In this document: piece after piece, positions 1-4,941 of the stretch
Numbering within the stretch: the first letter of the stretch is position 1
Layout: every line of letters starts with the position of its first letter
Origin: Rhodospirillaceae bacterium
GTDB taxonomy: Bacteria; Pseudomonadota; Alphaproteobacteria; UBA9219
DNA length: 7,456 nt
Direction of reading: 5' to 3'
Assembly (NCBI GenBank): GCA_003504035.1
Contig: DOBW01000066.1
Location: forward strand, 1 to 7,456
The notes under the pieces: model-generated
Database searches by the model: none
Told to the model about the DNA's origin: nothing
Seen by the model: the letters and a program-made list of their open reading frames with translations, nothing else
Position numbers and translations under genes: made by a program

Positions 1-45
1 TTCATACCCGAAATACGGCATGAAGTCCTTGCACTATTTGAATAA
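1..45 (+). CDS. 3' end of an upstream gene (partial, frame uncertain)
   Basis: The window opens inside an open frame. In frame 1 it reads FIPEIRHEVLALFE and stops at TAA (43-45), whose last bases lie in the Shine-Dalgarno AAGGAG (44-49) of the next gene. A second frame is also open, reads SYPKYGMKSLHYLNKEFS and stops at TGA 56-58, overlapping the next ATG as ATGA. Either arrangement would make this the upstream member of an operon with the 69-aa gene. Too little remains to recognise a family or to choose the frame firmly. Confidence 0.35.
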   Translation, partial: FIPEIRHEVLALFE

Positions 46-54
46 GGAGTTTTC

Positions 55-264
55 ATGATAGTCTTAAAAATTGAGGGAGATAATAATAATTTTGCGCCCC
101 ATGATGAGATGATTAAAACGATTATGGCTGTTCTCAAAGAAAAAGGCGAATGTACAGAAAATGATTTAAAGGCTAAATTTTCATCCGAAACCATCGAGCA
201 ACATTGGCCTTTGTCTTATGCCCTCGCAAAAGCCAAACTTAACTGGTTGGATGGGGAGGTTTAA
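55..264 (+). CDS. Small hypothetical protein, 69 aa
   Basis: The ATG at 55 is preceded by a good Shine-Dalgarno AAGGAG (44-49) with 5-nt spacing, which supports a real translated gene. The protein is acidic at the N-terminus. It has a probable helical segment (residues about 17-30, DEMIKTIMAVLKEKG), then a short stretch resembling the second and third helices of a small helix-turn-helix or winged-helix fold (ENDLKAKFSSETIEQHWPLSYALAKAKLNWL). There is no signal peptide, membrane segment or catalytic motif. I do not recognise the family, and the fold comment is inference only. It sits close behind the partial upstream gene and is probably co-transcribed with it. Its stop (TAA 262-264) overlaps the stop of the convergent ATPase-fold gene, with no recognisable terminator between them. 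Confidence 0.7.
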   Translation: MIVLKIEGDNNNFAPHDEMIKTIMAVLKEKGECTENDLKAKFSSETIEQHWPLSYALAKAKLNWLDGEV

Positions 265-722
265 CGCCGTAGCCACAGTTGCAGTTTTGTTAGGTTGTTG
301 TTGGTTGTGATCCTGTGGACGAGATGCATAAGGATGGGAAAGCCAAGCCCACTGGAAAGGTCTTCGCTGCATTCACGCAGTCTTCCTTCACGGGCTATGG
401 TGAGAACCGTTTTAATGCTGGGCTTCATAGGCGGGATTTGAAAAAAGGAAAAAAGAACAACGTCATGTCTTTCGCGGGCGTGAAACCCGAGTGCTTCGGC
501 CTGCCCGTGGAGAACCGAATTGGCAATACATTCGGCTAAAAGCAGAAAGAGATCACCTTCCTCGATATAACCTTTGGGAAAATTCTCGAGTATTTTTTCA
601 ATGGTTTGGGGGGTCCAAAGAGCTTCCCTATCCATCATTGCCGTATAGAACAAATCGGGATGAGCAAAACTTTCCCTAATCATGTTTTCTTCAGCGGGTT
701 TTATAACTCCAAATTTTTGCAT
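261..722 (-). CDS. RsbW-like ATPase-fold (anti-sigma kinase type) protein, 153 aa
   Basis: This is the last gene of the partner-switching operon. The family is the HATPase_c/RsbW serine kinases, which hold a target (usually a sigma factor) and phosphorylate the partner STAS protein. Visible signs are an N-box-like helix at residues 62-73 (LAECIANSVLHG, with E64, N68 and H72) and a C-terminal G2-like segment at 124-137 (SGLGFPILMHLVHR), followed by a final beta strand. Length is normal for RsbW-type proteins. Oddity: where canonical members have the D-x-G of the G1 box, this protein reads I-A-R-E-G-R (109-114), so the adenine-contacting Asp seems absent. Kinase activity is therefore doubtful, and it may only bind the STAS partner. 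The start ATG is 8 nt from AGGA (731-734), which overlaps the stop codon of the STAS gene, suggesting coupled translation. Its stop overlaps that of the convergent 69-aa gene. Confidence 0.8.
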   Translation of the reverse strand: MQKFGVIKPAEENMIRESFAHPDLFYTAMMDREALWTPQTIEKILENFPKGYIEEGDLFLLLAECIANSVLHGQAEALGFHARERHDVVLFSFFQIPPMKPSIKTVLTIAREGRLRECSEDLSSGLGFPILMHLVHRITTNNNLTKLQLWLRR

Positions 723-732
723 GTTTTGTGTC

Positions 733-1050
733 CTAGGGACGAATTTCAGCTATGCGGTTTAATTCAACAATGTCGAACAAACGACAGATGTCCTTGTTGG
801 GCTTTTCAATGATGAAAACAGCATTCTTTTCTTTTACACGCCGTAATATCCGGATAAGAACGCCCAACCAGTGACTATCCATACGCAACACTTCTGAAAA
901 ATTGATGCGCACAGCTGTGACTTCACCTGTGTCAACAAGGGAGGTGATTTGATGAACGAGTTGTTCGCCTTCCTTGTGCTGGTGGAAAGTGAGAACACCA
1001 CTTACGTAGACGGCTAGTTCGGTTTTTTCACGCTTAAATTTAAACGGCAT
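733..1050 (-). CDS. STAS-domain anti-sigma-factor antagonist (RsbV/SpoIIAA-like), 105 aa
   Basis: This is a single STAS domain of normal length (about 100 aa). In partner switching, the unphosphorylated form binds and neutralises the RsbW-type protein; phosphorylation on a Ser in the loop before helix 2 abolishes this, and a PP2C phosphatase restores it. The diagnostic segment is residues 48-72: strand VRINFSEV, then MDSHWLGVLIRILRRV. Ser59, directly after Asp58, matches the phosphorylated Ser of SpoIIAA. The usual D-S-S-G-L-G is here D-S-H-W-L-G, an unusual bulky replacement beside the phosphosite. The C-terminal strand/helix IIEKPNKDICRLFDIVEL (80-97) is also typical. It lies 5 nt downstream of the phosphatase gene and 10 nt upstream of the ATPase-fold gene. 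Its Shine-Dalgarno is formed by the last two Arg codons of the phosphatase gene. The family call is firm; the target of the pathway is unknown. Confidence 0.88.
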   Translation of the reverse strand: MPFKFKREKTELAVYVSGVLTFHQHKEGEQLVHQITSLVDTGEVTAVRINFSEVLRMDSHWLGVLIRILRRVKEKNAVFIIEKPNKDICRLFDIVELNRIAEIRP

Positions 1051-1055
1051 TTTCT

Positions 1056-2192
1056 TTATCTCCTTTGAATCGTCACAAGCGTCAAATCATCAATAAGAGA
1101 GCTTTCTGGGGCGAGGCTTTTAGCCAAGTCCTGTTTATGAAGATCAGCTTTCTTTAGGAGGTCTGCCGGTTCTTCTGAAAGACTTTCTGACCAACCATCG
1201 CTATAGAGCACAAGCGTATCTCCTTTATTCATCTCAAAACTTTCGCTTGAAAGAGAGACAGCGCCGGAGCCAAGAGGAAGGCCTCGTGTTTTAAGTTCTT
1301 GAACAAAGCCGTCTTTGACAAGAAGCGGATAGGGAATGCCTGAGCCGGCATAACGCACATGACCTGTTTTTTTATTATAGGTTAATGCGATGGCACCGGC
1401 AAAAAGTTGGCCAAAAGAAATCTTGGCCATGGCGGCATCCAGCTTGTCCAAAAAAGTTCCCGGATCGAGAAGCTCGTCATTATATTCCTGTACAAGGCAA
1501 TCAACGCGAAGAGCATTGATGGCACCGGCAAGGCCATGTGCGCTGGCGTCAACGAGAACGATAGACAGATTATCTTCGTCCATCCCGCGAAGAGACCACA
1601 AATCACCGCCAATTTCATCATGTGGACGATAGACCGAAGAGCAATTAATGCCATATTTTTCAGATATCTGTTCGATCTTTTCGGGGGAGGGCAAAATAGC
1701 ATCAAGGAATGAATGCGTAATTTCAATGTGAGCTTGAATGCGATTGCGGAAATCGAAGAGGACACGTGAAGATATAGCACTGCGTAAGTGGGCTTTGATA
1801 CGGGCTTTCAGCTCTGCCAAATGGAAGGGGCGAGAAACAACGTCCGTTGCACCAAGATTGAAGCAGCGCACGCGATCATCTTCACCCTGCAGACTCGTTT
1901 GAACGAGAATAGAGAGACGATCAAAGTTTGGGTTAGCGCGGAGCTGACGCATCAGCTCCAGCCCGTCCATTTTGGGCATGCGAAGGTCGAGAAGAATAAG
2001 GTCGGGTTGAAAGCGTGTAATAAGTTCGAGCGCTGCAACCCCGTCTTCAGCTTCATCTATGATGCCTATACCGAGTTTTTCGCAGACATTCTTGAGAAGG
2101 ACCCGATTGGTCGGGTCATCATCTATAATAACGATGTGAGCTCGGGAGAACTCCATCGGAATTTCTTCTGTGGAGAGATGCGGTCTTGGCAC
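1056..2192 (-). CDS. Response regulator fused to PP2C/SpoIIE phosphatase (RsbU-like), 378 aa
   Basis: First gene of the operon. Residues about 18-136 form a receiver (REC) domain: acidic D24-D26, phospho-acceptor D69 in LLDLRMPKMDG, and T99. The conserved Lys before P-F is replaced by Arg (R121 in S-R-P-F). A helical linker (about 137-168) leads to a PP2C/SpoIIE domain (about 180-378). Its metal-site motifs are present: G195-G196-D197, D215 in VDASAHG, D332-G333-W334-x-E336, and D368-D369-L-T near the end. The expected role is dephosphorylation of the STAS protein encoded next, gated by phosphorylation of the receiver by a histidine kinase not in this window. Pseudomonas HsbR is a related design, but it also carries an ATPase domain, which here is a separate gene. 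The start is GTG at 2192, supported by AGGA at 2201-2204 with 8-nt spacing; an ATG at 2156 would shorten the protein by 12 residues and lose nothing from REC. Cytoplasmic. Confidence 0.93.
   Translation of the reverse strand: MPRPHLSTEEIPMEFSRAHIVIIDDDPTNRVLLKNVCEKLGIGIIDEAEDGVAALELITRFQPDLILLDLRMPKMDGLELMRQLRANPNFDRLSILVQTSLQGEDDRVRCFNLGATDVVSRPFHLAELKARIKAHLRSAISSRVLFDFRNRIQAHIEITHSFLDAILPSPEKIEQISEKYGINCSSVYRPHDEIGGDLWSLRGMDEDNLSIVLVDASAHGLAGAINALRVDCLVQEYNDELLDPGTFLDKLDAAMAKISFGQLFAGAIALTYNKKTGHVRYAGSGIPYPLLVKDGFVQELKTRGLPLGSGAVSLSSESFEMNKGDTLVLYSDGWSESLSEEPADLLKKADLHKQDLAKSLAPESSLIDDLTLVTIQRR
1059..1066 (-). promoter_or_regulatory. Shine-Dalgarno embedded in the 3' end of the phosphatase gene
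   Basis: The sequence AAAGGAGA on the minus strand is at once the end of the phosphatase reading frame (Gln-Arg-Arg as CAA AGG AGA, then TAA) and the ribosome binding site of the STAS gene starting at 1050, 8 nt further on. This links translation of the two genes and decides the STAS start codon. Confidence 0.75.
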
Positions 2193-2249
2193 GCTAAATG
2201 TCCTATATTAAAGAAAAACCTACCTTTTTTTCTTAAGCTCTTTGGTTTA

Positions 2250-2282
2250 AATAAGCCTTAACGAGTTGCATATCGGCTTATT
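2250..2282. repeat. Inverted repeat AATAAGCC-N17-GGCTTATT in the divergent intergenic region
   Basis: Two perfect 8-bp arms (2250-2257 and 2275-2282) are separated by 17 nt. They lie 58 bp upstream of the phosphatase start and about 160 bp upstream of the solute-binding-protein start. A second, overlapping inverted pair TTGCA (2266-2270) / TGCAA (2282-2286) shares the right arm. Position in a divergent promoter region fits an operator or a 5'-leader hairpin of the minus-strand operon; which of these is not determined by the sequence. Confidence 0.5.
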
Positions 2283-2372
2283 GCAAATAGCTTACGACTG
2301 TATTTCTAACGTCTTGGATTTTAAAGTGATTATGACCTGTTTTAAGGGGAGGAATGGGCTTTTTTTGTTTGT

Positions 2373-2402
2373 TTGACAGGGGAGGGGGAACCTGTTTTTA
2401 GT
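2373..2402 (+). promoter_or_regulatory. Candidate promoter of the solute-binding-protein gene
   Basis: A perfect -35 hexamer TTGACA lies at 2373-2378. At 18-nt spacing the -10 position reads TTTAGT (2397-2402), a weak match. Transcription would start about 30 nt before the ATG at 2440. The spacer is strikingly G-rich and the segment is flanked by repeated CCTGTTTT elements. The weak -10 keeps confidence low. Confidence 0.35.
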
Positions 2403-2439
2403 GATGGAAGTGATATAAAATTTTTTACTGGAGAATAAA

Positions 2440-3600
2440 ATGAATCGAATATTAGCTAGTTTTTTGGCTTTTTTCTTTTTGATATCGCCAGCTTTTGCTG
2501 CGGAATCAGAGGTTGATCCTATTTTAATTGGAGAAATTAATTCCTATACATCGCTCACCGATTATAGCAAGGATCACAAGAACGGCGTCGATTTAGCTCT
2601 GGAGGAAATAAACGCTCATGGCGGTGTTATTGGGCGTCCGCTTAAAGTTATATCACGTGATGACAAAGGTGATGCCGGTGAAGGTGTTCGCGTTGCCCAA
2701 GAGCTTCTTGATCGAGATCATGTTGTCGTGCTTTTGGGTACGGTGTTTGACCATGTAAAATTGGCCGTATCAAATTTGGCAGTGAGAGAAAAAGTGCCGT
2801 TTTTCTGCACTTCGGGCGGGACAGACAAGTTTATCCAGCCTCCCAATCCCTATGCTGTGCGTTTGGACACGACGATGTCGACAATGATGAAAATTTATGC
2901 GCAGCAAGCTGCCAAACTTCCTGCCAAGAGTTGGGCGATCATTATTCCAACGCTCGAATATGGCACCGCTATGGCTGAAGGCTTTAAACGCGAGCTCAGT
3001 AAATTGCGTCCGGATGTCGTTTTTGTTGTGGAGCAAACCTATCCCTTTGGCAAGCTCGATGCGGGTGCGAGCGTAGCGGCTTTGGCGGCGGCGAAGCCCG
3101 ATGCCATTTTTAGTGGCGTTCTTGGTTCTGATTTATCTCGTTTTGTCCGGCAGGGACGTTTGAGAGAACTTTTTAAAGACAGAACAGTTTTGGCTCCTTG
3201 GATGGCATTCCAATCCTATATTGAGCCTTTGGGTAAGGAAGCCCCTGTTGGTTGGATTGCCAACGGCATGCCTTATTATAATACGGGTTTTCCGGCTGTG
3301 GAGAGGTTCGCCCAGCGTTATGAGGCAAAGTTCGGCAAGAAGCCCAAAGATTCCGCGCTTGTCGGTTATATGGGGCTAAAAAGTGTTGCGGCAGCAATCC
3401 AAAAGGCTGACTCTTTTGATCGGGAGAAAATTGCGCAGGCTGCACATGGTCTGACCTTTGAAACGCCTATCGGTCCGCTTATGTACCGCGCCGTTGATGG
3501 ACAATCCAACCTTGGTATCTGGCTTGGGAAAACAGGCTTTAAAGACGGTACGCCCATGCTTGTTGATTGGACATATATTGAACCCGTCGCTCATCGGTAA
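2440..3600 (+). CDS. Periplasmic solute-binding protein, branched-chain amino acid/amide type (ABC transporter), 386 aa
   Basis: The N-terminus is a classic Sec signal peptide: MNR, then a hydrophobic core (residues 4-17), with probable cleavage after AFA at residue 20. The mature protein follows the Peripla_BP_6/LivJ pattern: first strand ILIGEI (28-33), helix with N-G-V-D-L-A-L-E-E-I-N (about 49-59), GGVIGRPLKVISRDD, a VVVLLGTV strand, and the VPFFCTSGG hinge-region motif. Length is normal for the family. It would bind an amino acid, amide or similar small ligand in the periplasm and deliver it to an ABC permease, but no permease or ATPase gene is in the window, so the ligand is unknown and a sensory role is possible. 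The start is supported by GGAG at 2430-2433, 6 nt before the ATG. It is transcribed divergently from the partner-switching operon and ends in a strong terminator, so it appears monocistronic. The family call is firm and the ligand is not. Confidence 0.92.
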   Translation: MNRILASFLAFFFLISPAFAAESEVDPILIGEINSYTSLTDYSKDHKNGVDLALEEINAHGGVIGRPLKVISRDDKGDAGEGVRVAQELLDRDHVVVLLGTVFDHVKLAVSNLAVREKVPFFCTSGGTDKFIQPPNPYAVRLDTTMSTMMKIYAQQAAKLPAKSWAIIIPTLEYGTAMAEGFKRELSKLRPDVVFVVEQTYPFGKLDAGASVAALAAAKPDAIFSGVLGSDLSRFVRQGRLRELFKDRTVLAPWMAFQSYIEPLGKEAPVGWIANGMPYYNTGFPAVERFAQRYEAKFGKKPKDSALVGYMGLKSVAAAIQKADSFDREKIAQAAHGLTFETPIGPLMYRAVDGQSNLGIWLGKTGFKDGTPMLVDWTYIEPVAHR

Positions 3601-3615
3601 TTGAAACAACTATAG

Positions 3616-3655
3616 AAAACGGCATGTCTGTGAAAACAGTTATGCCGTTTTTTTT
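3616..3655 (+). terminator. Rho-independent terminator of the solute-binding-protein gene
   Basis: A 10-bp stem AAAACGGCAT (3616-3625) / ATGCCGTTTT (3642-3651) is extended inward by CTGT (3628-3631) / ACAG (3636-3639) closing a GAAA loop, with only a small internal mismatch. A run of eight T follows (3648-3655). It starts 16 bp after the stop codon. On the opposite strand only four T follow the stem, so it would act weakly, if at all, for rpsU, which converges on it. Confidence 0.9.
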
Positions 3656-3688
3656 AAATGTATGAAATCAGATGAACGAAAAAGTTTT

Positions 3689-3892
3689 CTAGAAACCTTC
3701 GCGTTCTTTACGCTTGCGCTCGACTTTGCGGGCGCGGCGAAGCGCTTCGGCTTTTTCGCGCGCACGCTTTTCCGAAGGCTTTTCATAGTTGCGCCGTAAT
3801 TTCATTTCACGGAAAACGCCTTCGCGCTGCAACTTTTTCTTCAGGACTCTCAGAGCCTGATCAACATTATTATCACGTACTGAAACTTGCAC
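3689..3892 (-). CDS. rpsU: 30S ribosomal protein S21, 67 aa
   Basis: This small, very basic protein of the 30S subunit acts in mRNA binding at translation initiation. The N-terminus [16 protein letters not shown], then [10 protein letters not shown] (22-31), Y-E-K-P-S-E-K-R (37-43) and an Arg/Lys-rich C-terminal helix are the S21 signature in its alphaproteobacterial form. The start is GTG at 3892, directed by a strong Shine-Dalgarno AAGGAGG (3902-3908) with 9-nt spacing; homologous S21 proteins begin at this same residue. It lies 193 bp downstream of sspB on the same strand. That gap has no clear gene, so it may have its own promoter. It converges with the solute-binding-protein gene across the terminator at 3616-3655. 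Confidence 0.97.
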   Translation of the reverse strand: MQVSVRDNNVDQALRVLKKKLQREGVFREMKLRRNYEKPSEKRAREKAEALRRARKVERKRKEREGF

Positions 3893-4085
3893 GTTTGATC
3901 CCCTCCTTACGGGAAAATTGAAATAACTTTATATTCTTTTCTAACCTACTTTTTAGGGGGTCAAAAAAACACTTTCCCGAATGTCCAAAAGAACAATCAG
4001 GATGGCTCTTGATAGCACGATAAAAGAGGGCATGAAAAGCCTTTCTTTTTCAAGCGATAAGAATGCTATCTATATGATTTTAGGG

Positions 4086-4559
4086 CTATTTCTTGCGGAA
4101 CTTGTCTAGACTTATAACTTCACCACGTTTTTCTTCTTCTTTTTTCTCGCCTGAATCGTCTTCTGGGGCTTTTCCTGTATCTTTGCCGATATCTGATTCT
4201 AGCGGTGAGGCTTGGAACTGAAGCGCAAAATTGACCGAGGGGTCGGCAAAGGTTGTGATGGCGGCAAAGGGCACCGTTAGCCGTTCCTTGACGTTGTTGA
4301 AGCTGAGAATGACGCTGAAGCCTTCTTTCGTGACGGTCAGGCCAAAAAATTGGTGCTGAAGCACGATGGTCATTTCACCCTTATATTTTTCTTTGAGATG
4401 TTCAGGGATATCGACACCCTCATCATCCGTCAGGAAGGAAATATAAAAATGGTGCTCACCGGGGAGTCCAAGCTGAACGACTTTTTCCATAGCATTATGG
4501 ACGACGTCGCGCAGAGCATTTTCAATGAGAGTGTCGTATTGGATGAGATCTTCGGACAT
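4086..4559 (-). CDS. sspB: SspB, ClpXP adaptor for ssrA-tagged proteins (alpha type), 157 aa
   Basis: SspB binds the tag that tmRNA adds to stalled nascent chains and tethers the substrate to the ClpX unfoldase. The N-terminal helix (about residues 4-30) and the substrate-binding domain (to about 118) are present, including the strands Y-I-S-F-L-T and M-T-I-V-L-Q-H-Q-F-F-G-L and the family block F-A-D-P-S-V-N-F-A-L-Q-F (104-115). A flexible acidic/lysine-rich linker (119-146) leads to the C-terminal ClpX-binding motif E-V-I-S-L-D-K-F-R-K-K (147-157). Length and architecture match alphaproteobacterial SspB. The start at 4559 has only a weak Shine-Dalgarno (AGG, 8-nt spacing), but no better start is available. 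The gene begins about 35 nt downstream of the tmRNA coding piece on the same strand, so it is probably transcribed from the ssrA promoter. Confidence 0.96.
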   Translation of the reverse strand: MSEDLIQYDTLIENALRDVVHNAMEKVVQLGLPGEHHFYISFLTDDEGVDIPEHLKEKYKGEMTIVLQHQFFGLTVTKEGFSVILSFNNVKERLTVPFAAITTFADPSVNFALQFQASPLESDIGKDTGKAPEDDSGEKKEEEKRGEVISLDKFRKK

Positions 4560-4668
4560 GGAGGGAACCTACTGAGAAACTAAAACCAAATAAAGCGGAG
4601 GGCTTCTGTTGCCCGGTGCCCTCCAAACCGCGTGGTTAGCAAACTACTCTTGCTTCGCAAAGCGAAGG

Positions 4669-4713
4669 TTAAGCAGCAACTGCAACACCACTCATGTCAA
4701 CATTGTCGTTGGC
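4669..4713 (-). other. tmRNA tag-peptide reading frame (ANDNVDMSGVAVAA)
   Basis: The resume codon GCC (4713-4711) begins the frame ANDNVDMSGVAVAA, ended by TAA at 4671-4669. With the Ala donated by charged tmRNA, the full tag would be A + ANDNVDMSGVAVAA. The start A-N-D-N and end A-V-A-A match the known alphaproteobacterial tags (Caulobacter AANDNFAEEFAVAA). The centre V-D-M-S-G differs from F-A-E-E-F. It lies between the upstream pseudoknot and the CTTCGC/GCGAAG hairpin, as expected. Confidence 0.93.
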
Positions 4714-4819
4714 ATCTGTAGAAATGACCCGATAACGGCGGTATCATGCCGAGCAAAAACTTCATCTTTACTACACGCGTCGATCCTATTTCGCCCCCCT
4801 ATTAGTACACGATCTTATG

Positions 4820-4880
4820 TGGTGGAGGCGCCGGGTACTGCCCCCGGGTCCGCTGCGTCTATTCCATAAAGCGTTTATCA
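4820..4880 (-). other. Acceptor piece of the split tmRNA
   Basis: This segment provides the tRNA-like 3' half with an encoded CCA at 4822-4820. The T-arm has a 5-bp stem CCGGG/CCCGG and a 7-nt loop GGCAGTA, which departs from the usual TTCGANT loop, as alphaproteobacterial acceptor pieces do. The 5' end is not determined; a UUCG-capped hairpin GTCAGC/GCTGAC (4886-4901) just upstream probably belongs to the trimmed leader or the very 5' end. Confidence 0.8.
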
Positions 4881-4885
4881 CCATA

Positions 4886-4901
4886 GTCAGCCGAAGCTGA
4901 C
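4886..4901 (-). other. UUCG tetraloop hairpin at the 5' end of the ssrA transcript
   Basis: On the minus strand GTCAGC-TTCG-GCTGAC forms a perfect 6-bp stem with a stabilising UUCG loop, about 5 nt after the predicted transcription start. It would protect the 5' end of the precursor or mark a processing site. No T-run follows, so it is not a terminator. Confidence 0.6.
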
Positions 4902-4912
4902 GCACTATATAT

Positions 4913-4941
4913 AGCATAAAAAAAGGCAATAAAAAGGTTAA
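4913..4941 (-). promoter_or_regulatory. Candidate ssrA promoter
   Basis: On the minus strand TTAACC (4941-4936) is separated by 17 nt from TATGCT (4918-4913), placing the start near 4906, just before the UUCG hairpin. A second -10-like TATATA overlaps immediately downstream (4912-4907). The spacing is ideal and the hexamers are moderate, which is usual for alphaproteobacterial promoters. It would also drive sspB. Confidence 0.5.

Larger units (their letters stand above)
4590..4905 (-). ncRNA. ssrA: Circularly permuted two-piece tmRNA gene (ssrA)
   Basis: Transfer-messenger RNA rescues stalled ribosomes and encodes a degradation tag. Read on the minus strand, the 3' acceptor piece comes first, as in permuted alphaproteobacterial ssrA. 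It has a T-arm (CCGGG / GGCAGTA / CCCGG) followed by CGCCTCC-A-CCA ending at 4820. A 21-nt intervening segment (4819-4799) separates it from the coding piece, whose mature 5' end is at 4798 (GGGGGCG, 4798-4792). The two termini form a 7-bp acceptor stem with G3-U pairing, the alanyl-tRNA synthetase identity element. A further helix joins GTAAAG of the coding piece to CTTTAT of the acceptor piece. The coding piece has a pseudoknot (CGGC/GCCG 4748-4751 with 4736-4739; GATA/TATC 4742-4745 with 4731-4734), the tag frame, a hairpin CTTCGC-TTT-GCGAAG after the tag, and a 3' stem (4597-4603 / 4618-4624). The outer ends (4590, 4905) are approximate. Confidence 0.95.

Noticed and set aside
1788..2261. 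157-aa + strand frame opposite the receiver domain
   Set aside because: It is antisense to the receiver motifs on the minus strand; no independent support.
3938..3964. Possible rpsU promoter (TTGACC with TAGAAA at 15 nt, minus strand)
   Set aside because: The spacing is short and the -10 is poor; the nearby TATAAA has no matching -35.
4022..4049. Possible terminator after sspB (AAAAGAGGGC ... GCCTTTCTTTT)
   Set aside because: The stem is interrupted, mostly A-T, and its T-run is part of the stem; too weak to call.
4609..4869. 86-aa open frame on the + strand
   Set aside because: It lies wholly on the opposite strand of the tmRNA; its codons are explained by tmRNA stems, the tag and the T-arm.
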